A DNA stretch of 64,000 nucleotides from Alphaproteobacteria bacterium UBA1303 (GTDB taxonomy: Bacteria > Pseudomonadota > Alphaproteobacteria > Micropepsales > Micropepsaceae): the NCBI GenBank assembly GCA_002307315.1, contig DBTZ01000052.1:21361-85360 (forward strand), in the 5' to 3' direction. Each line of letters opens with the position of its first letter. Positions within the stretch are counted from its first letter, which is position 1. A program made the translations under genes and the position numbers. Positions 9,290 to 17,073 of the stretch are shown here, one piece after another. A model generated the notes under the pieces. The model did not search any database. It was given only the letters and a program-made list of their open reading frames with translations, and was not told where the DNA came from.

Positions 9290-10669
9290 ATGTCTCTTTC
9301 CGTTTTTGTCCGCACCGCCCGCAACGCCGTCCCGCTTCACGCCGTAACGAAAGACGGCCTTGCCGCCTTCATCGCCGGTCTGATCAAGTGCGAAGCCGCC
9401 TATCTCAAGGCTTCCGGGTTTTCCGCTTCGCCCGAAGAACTGCTCTTGGTGCCCGACGGAAACGGCGCGCTTTCTTGCGCGGTTCTCGGCCTCGGCACGG
9501 GTGGCGATCCTTTGGCGCTGGCGGCGTTCGCGGAAAAACTGCCGGCGGGAACCTATCGTTACGCCACATGGCCGGACGGGTTTTCGCCCGATCTGATTAC
9601 GCTCGCCTGGGCGCTGGGACTGTACCGGTTCAAGGTGTCGGAGAAGACGGTAGAACGCGATAAGCCGAAGTTGGTAGTGCCCGAGGGTGCCGATGTGCCG
9701 GAAATATCGCAGATTGCGGCTGCGGTGGCACTTGCGCGCGACCTCATCAATACCCCGGCCAACCTGTTGGGGCCGGAAGAGTTGGCCAAGGCGGCCAGAG
9801 CGGTCGCGGCGAAACACAAGGCGAATTTTTCGCAGATCGCGGGCGAAGCGCTGCTAAAAGCGAACTATCCTTTGATCCATGCGGTGGGGCGGGGATCGAA
9901 CCGGCCGCCCCGGCTGATCGATTTTTCCTGGGGCAAGCCGACCGCGCCGAAGGTTACGCTGGTGGGCAAGGGCGTGTGTTTCGATACCGGCGGCTACGAT
10001 CTCAAATCCTCGGCCGGGATGCTCACCATGAAAAAGGATATGGGCGGGGCGGCGGTGGCGTTGTCGCTGGCCGATCTGGTGATGCGCGCGAAATTGAAGG
10101 TGCGCCTCAGGGTATTGATCGGTGCGGTGGAAAATTCGGTATCGGGAAGCGCCTATCGCCCCTCCGACGTGTTCAAGAGCCGCAAAGGCCTCACCGTAGA
10201 GATCGGCAATACCGACGCCGAAGGCCGGCTGGTGCTGGCCGATCTTCTGGCCGAAGCCGACCGCGAGGCCCCCGATCTTCTGATCGACATCGCCACCTTG
10301 ACCGGCGCGGCGCGTGTCGCCACCGGCATGGAGCTGCCGCCATTTTTCACCGACGACGAACAGCTTGCCGCCGAGTTGATGGAAAGCGCGGCGGAGGTAA
10401 GCGATCCGATGTGGCGGTTGCCGTTGTGGCGCGGCTACGAATCCACGCTCGCCAGCACTGTGGCCGACATCACCAATACGCCGGATTATTCCTACGCCGG
10501 AGCGATCACCGCCGCATTGTTTCTCAACCGCTTCGTCGAAAAGGCGAAGACCTGGGCGCATTTCGACATTGCCGCTTGGACCGACCGGCCCAAACCGGGG
10601 CGGCGTCGCGGCGGCGAAGCCACCGCCTTGCGCGCGCTCTATGCCATGCTGAAAAGCCGATATTCTTAA
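9290..10669 (+). CDS. M17-family leucyl aminopeptidase-like protein
   Basis: Cytosolic dinuclear-metal aminopeptidase releasing N-terminal residues from peptides. The C-terminal catalytic domain (about 160-459) carries GKGVCFDTGGYDLK, MKKDMGGAA and the M17 signature NTDAEGRL starting at residue 307. Together these supply the expected Lys, Asp and Glu metal and active-site ligands. The N-terminal domain is less conserved. Length 459 is slightly short for PepA (about 500) and fits the shorter LAP-like branch common in alphaproteobacteria. The last four bases overlap the convergent dehydrogenase gene. Confidence 0.92.
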   Translation: MSLSVFVRTARNAVPLHAVTKDGLAAFIAGLIKCEAAYLKASGFSASPEELLLVPDGNGALSCAVLGLGTGGDPLALAAFAEKLPAGTYRYATWPDGFSPDLITLAWALGLYRFKVSEKTVERDKPKLVVPEGADVPEISQIAAAVALARDLINTPANLLGPEELAKAARAVAAKHKANFSQIAGEALLKANYPLIHAVGRGSNRPPRLIDFSWGKPTAPKVTLVGKGVCFDTGGYDLKSSAGMLTMKKDMGGAAVALSLADLVMRAKLKVRLRVLIGAVENSVSGSAYRPSDVFKSRKGLTVEIGNTDAEGRLVLADLLAEADREAPDLLIDIATLTGAARVATGMELPPFFTDDEQLAAELMESAAEVSDPMWRLPLWRGYESTLASTVADITNTPDYSYAGAITAALFLNRFVEKAKTWAHFDIAAWTDRPKPGRRRGGEATALRALYAMLKSRYS

Positions 10670-11604
10670 TATTTCCGGCCGAATTCGACGATGTTGGCCG
10701 GGCGCTCGCCGCGCTCGAACGCCGCGATGCCGTCCATCACGTAATCGGCGGCAACCCGCGGCTGCGAAATCGAGGCGATATGCGGGGTCACCGTGACCTT
10801 GGGGTGAGACCACAGCGGGCTGCCTTCCGGCAACGGTTCGGTTTCGAACACATCAAGCACAGCACCCGACAAATGGCCGGAATCGAGGGCGGCGATCAGG
10901 TCGGGGATAACCATATGTCCGCCCCGCGCCACATTGACGACGAACCCGCCGGCCGGCATGGCGGCGAAGGCGGCCGCGTTCAGGATGCCTTGGGTGCCGG
11001 GCGTCAACGGCAACAGGCAGACGACGATGTCCGTCCGAGCGAAAAACGCCGGCAATTCGTCCGCCCCGGCGAAGCTTTCGATCCCCGGCAGGGTTTTTCG
11101 GCTGCGACTCCAGCTTGCCACCGGAAAGCCGAGTTTGACGAACATCTCGGCGGCGAAGGTGCCGATTACGCCCGCCCCCATGATGCCGATTCGGGTGTCT
11201 TCGGTGCGCCGGGGCAGCATCGCCTGGGCCCAGACATGCGCGCTTTGCGCCGCATCGAACCGGCGCTGGCCGCGATGATGGACCAGCGCGTGCATCAGCA
11301 CATATTGCGCCATCTCGGCCGACAGGGTGTCGTCGCTGAAACGCACCAACGGTACTTCGGCCGGATAATCGCCATAGGCGAAAAATCCGTCCACCCCGGC
11401 GCCCATCGAAAAACAGGCCTTAAGATTCGGCAGAGTTTTCAGCAACCCCTGCGGTGGGCGGAAGCTGAGCACATAATCGATTTCGGGCGGATCGTAAGGC
11501 CTTTTGCCGAAGCGGATCAGGTCGATGGTGCCGTCGGTAAGCCTCGTCTGCCACAATCCGTTCCAAGCGTTGGGCAGAATAGCCAAAAGAGCGGGTTTTT
11601 TCAT
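10666..11604 (-). CDS. ghrA: D-2-hydroxyacid dehydrogenase, glyoxylate/hydroxypyruvate reductase A type
   Basis: NAD(P)H-dependent reductase of glyoxylate and hydroxypyruvate, D-isomer-specific 2-hydroxyacid dehydrogenase family. The 312-residue protein has the Rossmann motif GAGVIGTFAA near residue 145, the catalytic Arg in NVARGG, the Glu in DVFETEPLP, and the catalytic His in TPHIAS near the C-terminus. The N-terminal SFRPPQGLLKTLPNLKAC and GAGVDG fit the GhrA subgroup. Exact substrate preference is inferred from family resemblance. Confidence 0.88.
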   Translation of the reverse strand: MKKPALLAILPNAWNGLWQTRLTDGTIDLIRFGKRPYDPPEIDYVLSFRPPQGLLKTLPNLKACFSMGAGVDGFFAYGDYPAEVPLVRFSDDTLSAEMAQYVLMHALVHHRGQRRFDAAQSAHVWAQAMLPRRTEDTRIGIMGAGVIGTFAAEMFVKLGFPVASWSRSRKTLPGIESFAGADELPAFFARTDIVVCLLPLTPGTQGILNAAAFAAMPAGGFVVNVARGGHMVIPDLIAALDSGHLSGAVLDVFETEPLPEGSPLWSHPKVTVTPHIASISQPRVAADYVMDGIAAFERGERPANIVEFGRKY

Positions 11605-11643
11605 GGGGATACCCTGCCGCCGGCAGCGGCCGGGAACAAGCGC

Positions 11644-11829
11644 TTATTCCTGCGGCGAATTTTCCGGCTGGGCGGGCTGGGCAGGCGGCGCGGGCGCCAC
11701 GGCGATATAGGCAGGTTTGGAGGGCGCCGGCACGGTGAAAATCGCCTCGGCGGCAAAGTGGACCGCCAGCACGAAGGTCAACACCACCAGTATCCCTGCC
11801 GCCAGCTTGTTCCACTCCCAGGCATCCAT
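11644..11829 (-). pseudogene. CycM-type membrane cytochrome c remnant (anchor only, no haem domain)
   Basis: Encodes about 61 residues beginning MDAWEWNKLAAG, one membrane helix (ILVVLTFVLAVHFAAEAIF), KPAYIAVAP and a Pro/Ala/Gln-rich tail ending at the stop. The start region and helix match, from memory, the N-terminus of alphaproteobacterial membrane-anchored cytochrome c (CycM family: D-x-x-E-x-NK, then helix, then KPGY). That family commonly lies divergently next to kdsB, as here. The roughly 100-residue haem domain with CXXCH is missing, and only 39 bases separate the stop from the ghrA start. An upstream in-frame ATG at 11859 would add ten residues. It may be a decayed gene or a functional small membrane protein. 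Confidence 0.6.
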
Positions 11830-11918
11830 GATCCGGCCCGCTGTTGTTCCGTTTCCCATCCGATACTATATCGGACCCACTTTTTGCGGCGTATCGCCGA
11901 AGTTGGCAAGGATTAACC

Positions 11919-12665
11919 ATGAACCCGATCGTCATCATTCCGGCGCGTATGGCCTCCACCCGTCTGCCCGGCAAGCCGCTGGCCGACATTTGCGGCGTGC
12001 CGATGATCGTGCGGGTTTGGCGGCGGGCGGTGCAGGCCGGTCTCGGGCCGGTGGTGGTGGCTGCCGCCGAAGACGAAATCGTAACGGCGGTGAAAGCGGC
12101 CGGCGGCGAGGCGGTGCCGACCGATCCCAATCTGCCTTCGGGGTCGGACCGGATTTTCGCCGCACTGAAGACGATGGGCGGGGTGCATGACGTGGTGGTC
12201 AACCTGCAAGGCGATTTGCCGGCGGTCGATCCCGATATTTTGCGCGATGCGGCCGACGCTTTGGCGATGACCGGCGCCGACATTTCGACCCTGGCGGCGG
12301 AAATTCCCGAGGGCGATCCTTTGGCCGTCAATCCGAACGCCACCAAGGCGGTGGTCGCCTGGAACGGCAACGGACGCGGCGACATCGGCCGGGCGCTGTA
12401 TTTTACCCGCGCCGATGCGCCTCACGGGCCGGGATCGCGCTGGTTCCACATCGGCATCTACGTCTATCGCAGCGCGGCACTCGAAAAATTCGTCTCGCTG
12501 CCGCCCTCGCCGCTGGAACGCCGCGAAAAACTGGAGCAGCTTCGGGCGCTGGAGGCGGGTATGACCGTTGCGGTGGCCAAGGCGCAGGAGATTCCTCTCA
12601 GCATCGACACCCCCGAAGATCTGGCGCATGCCCGAGACGTTATTGCGAAAGGCGAAGGCAAATGA
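11919..12665 (+). CDS. kdsB: 3-deoxy-manno-octulosonate cytidylyltransferase
   Basis: Activates Kdo with CTP to CMP-Kdo for lipopolysaccharide inner-core synthesis, so the organism makes Kdo-containing LPS. The 248-residue protein begins MNPIVIIPARMASTRLPGKP, the nucleotidyltransferase signature. It continues with SGSDRI, NLQGDLP and the C-terminal LEQLRALEAG and IDTPEDLAHA motifs typical of KdsB. The start was placed at the ATG giving this standard N-terminus rather than at an upstream in-frame ATG (11844). Its 3' end overlaps pheA by four bases (ATGA), a coupled pair. Confidence 0.96.
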   Translation: MNPIVIIPARMASTRLPGKPLADICGVPMIVRVWRRAVQAGLGPVVVAAAEDEIVTAVKAAGGEAVPTDPNLPSGSDRIFAALKTMGGVHDVVVNLQGDLPAVDPDILRDAADALAMTGADISTLAAEIPEGDPLAVNPNATKAVVAWNGNGRGDIGRALYFTRADAPHGPGSRWFHIGIYVYRSAALEKFVSLPPSPLERREKLEQLRALEAGMTVAVAKAQEIPLSIDTPEDLAHARDVIAKGEGK

Positions 12666-13570
12666 GCGACACGCTGATCTCCAAGGCCAGAACCGTCGCC
12701 TTTCAGGGCGAGCCGGGCGCCTATGCCAATCTGGCCGCGCGCGAGGCGTTGCCGCAGGTGGCGGCGATGCCGCGGCCGACCTTCGAGGCGGCGGTCGATG
12801 CGGCGCGTTCGGGGCAAACCGATCTTGCCATCGTTCCGGTGGAAAATTCCACCTACGGACGGATCGCCGACGTTCATCAACTGATGCGGTTCTTCGGCCG
12901 CGCCGTCAAGGGCTTCGTGCCGCCGGAGGACGAACAGGGCAGTCTGTTCATACTGGGCGAGCATTTCTTCCGCGTTCGCCATCAATTGTTGGGACCGAAG
13001 GGCGCCAGGCTGGAAAACGTCAAGACCGTGTTCAGCCAGGCCCCGGCGCTCGGCCAATGCCGCAGGGTGATCAAGGAACTGGGATTGACCGACAAGCAAT
13101 GGGGCGATACCGCCGATGCCGCCCGCCATGTCGCCGAATTGAACGATCCGACGGTGGCGGCAATCGCCTCCTCGCTGGCCGGCAAGATCTATGGGCTCGA
13201 CGTGTTGCGTCCCGACATCGAGGACGCTTCCAACAACATGACGCGGTTCCTTATCGTCGGGCGCGAACCCGACGATCCGCCCAACGACGGCCGTCCGGTG
13301 ATCACCACCGTGCTGTTTCGGGTGCGCAACGTGCCGGCGGCGCTATATAAAGCGATGGGCGGTTTTGCCACCAACGGCGTCAACATCACCAAGCTGGAAA
13401 GCTATCAGCTCGGCGGTTCGTTCAACGCCACCGAATTCTATGCCGACATCGAGGGCCATCCCGATGCCCACAACGTTCGCCTGGCGTTGGAGGAATTGCA
13501 GTTTTTCTCCACCAAGGTGACGGTGGTGGGGATCTATCCGGCGCATCCCTATCGCAACGAAATGCCATAG
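12662..13570 (+). CDS. pheA: Prephenate dehydratase
   Basis: Converts prephenate to phenylpyruvate in phenylalanine synthesis. The 302-residue protein has the bilobed PDT domain (about 10-195), starting AFQGEPGAYANLAA and including VENSTYG and the catalytic TRF in NNMTRFLIVG. An ACT regulatory domain follows (about 210-290) with TNGVNITKLES, so feedback control by phenylalanine is likely. There is no chorismate mutase domain; a separate AroQ-type mutase is encoded at 40545. Translationally coupled to kdsB. Confidence 0.96.
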   Translation: MSDTLISKARTVAFQGEPGAYANLAAREALPQVAAMPRPTFEAAVDAARSGQTDLAIVPVENSTYGRIADVHQLMRFFGRAVKGFVPPEDEQGSLFILGEHFFRVRHQLLGPKGARLENVKTVFSQAPALGQCRRVIKELGLTDKQWGDTADAARHVAELNDPTVAAIASSLAGKIYGLDVLRPDIEDASNNMTRFLIVGREPDDPPNDGRPVITTVLFRVRNVPAALYKAMGGFATNGVNITKLESYQLGGSFNATEFYADIEGHPDAHNVRLALEELQFFSTKVTVVGIYPAHPYRNEMP

Positions 13571-13767
13571 CTCGATGTCCGGCGGTCGCATGCCGTCGGA
13601 GCTGCATAATCGGTATGCGGTTGCCGTGAGCGGTGCATAAAAAAACGGCTGTTATTCCGGCATTTGCTTCGATTTCGATCCGTTCGGGGTTGGGAAGTTT
13701 CATCCCCTTGCCAAGCGGACGATCGCGATGTGAAAGTCCACACTCGTTTGCAGCAAAGCCTTCGGAA

Positions 13768-16700
13768 ATGAGCATCCAGGTCGCCCTACATCATTGCACC
13801 CGTTACCGTTACGACCGGCTCATCGCTCTCGGCCCGCAGATCGTCCGCTTGCGTCCGGCCGCCCATTGCCGCACGCCGATCCTCGCTTACGGTCTCAAGA
13901 TCAGCCCCGAGACGCACTTCCTCAATTGGCAGCAGGATCCACAGGCAAACTGGCTGGCCCGCGTGGTGGTGCCCGACAAGACCGACCATCTGACCGTCGC
14001 CGTCGACCTTGTCGCCGAACTAAACGTCATCAATCCGTTCGATTTCTTTCTCGATCCCGAAGCCGAGACGTATCCGTTCGCCTATGCGCCGGAAGTGCTG
14101 GAAGATTTGAAGCCTTACCTTGCCAAGGCGCGGGTCGGTAAGGCGTTCAAGGCTTATCTTGCCGGTATTTCGCGCGAGGAAATGCCGACCACCGGTTTTT
14201 TGTTCGATCTCAATGCCGGGCTGCAACATTACATCGATTATCTCATCCGCATGGAGCCGGGCATCCAGACGCCGGAGGAAACGCTGACCAAGCGTTCCGG
14301 CTCCTGCCGCGACAGCGCGTGGCTTTTGGTGCAGCTCCTGCGCCATCTCGGATTTGCCGCGCGTTTCGCTTCCGGTTATTTGATTCAACTCAAACCCGAC
14401 GTGACATCGCTCGACGGTCCCTCCGGCACCGATCACGATTTCACCGACCTGCATGCCTGGTGCGAAGTCTATTTGCCCGGCGCCGGTTGGGTGGGGCTCG
14501 ATCCGACCTCCGGCCTGTTCGCCGGCGAGGGCCACATTCCGCTCGCCTGCACCGCCAATCCCAGCCATGCCGCGCCGATCGACGGCGCGCTGGAAGAATG
14601 CGAAGTCGCCTTCGAATTCGACATGCAGATTACGCGCATCAAAGAGCCGTCGCGCGTCACCAAGCCATACGCGCCGGAGACATGGCGGACGATTCTGGCG
14701 CTGGGCGATCGAATCGATGCGCGGCTGAAAGACGGCGACGTCCGCCTGACGATGGGCGGCGAGCCGACGTTCGTTTCCATCGACGACATGGACGGCGCCG
14801 AATGGACCACCGCCGCGGTGGGGCCGGACAAGCGCGGACTGGCCGATACGCTGATCCGCCGCTTGCGGGCCCGCTTTGCGCCCGACGGACTTTTGCATTA
14901 CGGCCAGGGCAAGTGGTATCCGGGCGAAAGTCTGCCGCGCTGGGCGTTTTCGCTTTTATGGCGCGACGACGGGGTGCCGCTGTGGCGCGATCCCGACCGG
15001 ATCGCCGTCGAGCGCACCGATTACAAACCGACGCTCGATGGCGCCCGCAATCTCATCTGCGGCATTGCCCGCCGGCTCGATCTCAATCCGGCCTGCGCCA
15101 TGACGGCCTATGAAGACCCTTGGCACTACCTCGGCACGGAACAGAACCTGCCGCCCAACGTCGATCCCTTGGATTCCAAACTCGACGATGCCGAAGAACG
15201 GGCGCGGTTGGCGCGGGTGTTTGCGCGGGGCTTGAACCGGCCGGCCGGATTCGTACTGCCGGTGCAGCGCTGGAACACCGAAGCCGGCAGACGCTGGCGC
15301 ACCGAACTGTGGCAGATCAGGGCGGGACGGCTGCAACTGATCCCCGGCGATTCGCCGCTCGGGTTTCGCTTGCCGTTGAATGCGCTGCCCTGGCTGCCGC
15401 CCACGGCGCGTCCCTTCGTTCCGCCGCCCGATCCGTTCGATGCTCTGCCGCCGCTGCCGTTGCGCGATTCCTATCGCCAACCCTATTTCGCCAGCGCGCT
15501 GGACGAGCCGGCGTGGGCGGCACGGCTGTCCCGCATCGAACAGGAACCGCCGGTGGAAGGAGCGAGCGTACGCACCGCCCTTGCCGTCGAGCCGCGCGAC
15601 GGACGGCTATGCGTATTCATGCCGCCTACCGAGAATGCCGCCGATTATCTCGATCTTCTGATGGCGATCGAGGATGCCGCCGCCGAACAGAAGGCGGCGA
15701 TCCATATCGAAGGCTATCCGCCGCCCTACGATCCCCGCATCAATCTGATTAAGGTGACGCCCGATCCCGGCGTCATCGAAGTCAACATTCATCCCTCGCA
15801 GTCCTGGCGCGAGCAGGTCGCCGTCACCGAAGCGCTCTACGAAGAAGCAAGACTGTCGCGTTTAGGCACCGAAAAGTTCATGCTCGACGGACGGCATACC
15901 GGCACCGGCGGCGGCAACCATATCGTGGTCGGCGCCGCCCGGGCGGCGGACAGCCCGTTTCTACGCCGCCCCGATCTTTTAAGAAGCCTGATCGCCACCT
16001 GGCAGAACCATCCTTCGCTGTCCTATCTGTTCTCGGGTCTGTTCGTCGGCCCGACCAGTCAGGCGCCGCGCTTCGACGAAGCCCGCCACGATTCCCTATA
16101 CGAGATGGAGATTGCCTTCGCCGAGGTGCCGGACCCGGACGGTTATATTCCGCCCTGGTTGGTCGATCGCATCTTCCGCAATCTTCTGGTCGATGTCACC
16201 GGCAACACCCATCGCACCGAGATTTGCATCGACAAGCTCTATTCGCCCGACAGCCCGTCCGGCCGCCTCGGCCTGGTCGAATTCCGCGGCTTCGAGATGC
16301 CGCCGCATCCCGAGATGAGCCTGGTTCAGAATCTTCTTCTGCGGGCGCTGATCGCCAAGGCCTGGAAAACGCCGTATAAATCCAAATTGGTGCGCTGGGG
16401 CACGGCCTTGCACGATTTCATGATGCTGCCGCATTTCGTTTGGACCGATTTTGCCGATGTCGTCGCCGACTTGAACGGGGCGGGCTTCGGGTTCGATGCC
16501 GAATGGTTCCGTCCGCACTGGGAATTCCGCTTTCCGCTTTACGGCACGGCGCAATACGGCGACGTGCGATTGGAGTTGCGTCAGGCGCTGGAACCGTGGA
16601 ACGTGATGGGCGAGGAAGGTGCAGTCGGCGGCACCGTCCGCTTCGTCGACAGTTCGGTCGAGCGTCTGGAAGTCAAGGCCGAAGGCTTGGTGGAGGGGCG

Positions 16701-17073
16701 GCACAAAGTTTTGGTCAATGGACGGAACGTACCGATGAAGCCGATTGCGGTCGGTGCGGCGGTGGGCGGCGTACGGTATCGCGCCTGGCTGCCCGCCTCG
16801 GCGCTGCATCCAACCATTGCGCCCCATGTCCCGTTGGTGTGCGAGGTATGGGACGGTTGGCGCAAGCGTTCGCTCGGCGGCTGCACCTATCACGTCGCCC
16901 ATCCCGGCGGACGCAACTACACTACCTTTCCGGTCAACGCCTTCGAAGCGGAGGGGCGCAGGCTGGCGCGCTTCGAGCCGTTCGGCTTTACCGCCGGCGT
17001 TTTTTCGCCGCCGCCCGAGACGTTCAATCCCGATTTTCCCCACACCCTCGATCTGCGGCGGAGAACGCCTTGA
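13768..17073 (+). CDS. Transglutaminase-like/DUF2126 large protein of an amidoligase-type operon
   Basis: Large cytosolic protein (1101 residues). The first 300 residues form a bacterial transglutaminase N-domain plus transglutaminase-like core with a visible Cys-His-Asp triad: Cys180 in RSGSCRDSAW, His229 in DLHAWCEV and Asp245 in GLDPTSG. Residues about 330-1100 are the DUF2126 region, containing TMGGEPTFVS and GTGGGNHIVVG and a long beta-rich tail. No signal peptide. The chosen ATG gives the family N-terminus SIQVALHHCTRYRYDR; an in-frame ATG at 13633 lacks such support. The 3' end overlaps the next gene by four bases. Such operons are predicted to make or cleave peptide/amide bonds; the substrate is unknown. 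Confidence 0.9.
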   Translation: MSIQVALHHCTRYRYDRLIALGPQIVRLRPAAHCRTPILAYGLKISPETHFLNWQQDPQANWLARVVVPDKTDHLTVAVDLVAELNVINPFDFFLDPEAETYPFAYAPEVLEDLKPYLAKARVGKAFKAYLAGISREEMPTTGFLFDLNAGLQHYIDYLIRMEPGIQTPEETLTKRSGSCRDSAWLLVQLLRHLGFAARFASGYLIQLKPDVTSLDGPSGTDHDFTDLHAWCEVYLPGAGWVGLDPTSGLFAGEGHIPLACTANPSHAAPIDGALEECEVAFEFDMQITRIKEPSRVTKPYAPETWRTILALGDRIDARLKDGDVRLTMGGEPTFVSIDDMDGAEWTTAAVGPDKRGLADTLIRRLRARFAPDGLLHYGQGKWYPGESLPRWAFSLLWRDDGVPLWRDPDRIAVERTDYKPTLDGARNLICGIARRLDLNPACAMTAYEDPWHYLGTEQNLPPNVDPLDSKLDDAEERARLARVFARGLNRPAGFVLPVQRWNTEAGRRWRTELWQIRAGRLQLIPGDSPLGFRLPLNALPWLPPTARPFVPPPDPFDALPPLPLRDSYRQPYFASALDEPAWAARLSRIEQEPPVEGASVRTALAVEPRDGRLCVFMPPTENAADYLDLLMAIEDAAAEQKAAIHIEGYPPPYDPRINLIKVTPDPGVIEVNIHPSQSWREQVAVTEALYEEARLSRLGTEKFMLDGRHTGTGGGNHIVVGAARAADSPFLRRPDLLRSLIATWQNHPSLSYLFSGLFVGPTSQAPRFDEARHDSLYEMEIAFAEVPDPDGYIPPWLVDRIFRNLLVDVTGNTHRTEICIDKLYSPDSPSGRLGLVEFRGFEMPPHPEMSLVQNLLLRALIAKAWKTPYKSKLVRWGTALHDFMMLPHFVWTDFADVVADLNGAGFGFDAEWFRPHWEFRFPLYGTAQYGDVRLELRQALEPWNVMGEEGAVGGTVRFVDSSVERLEVKAEGLVEGRHKVLVNGRNVPMKPIAVGAAVGGVRYRAWLPASALHPTIAPHVPLVCEVWDGWRKRSLGGCTYHVAHPGGRNYTTFPVNAFEAEGRRLARFEPFGFTAGVFSPPPETFNPDFPHTLDLRRRTP

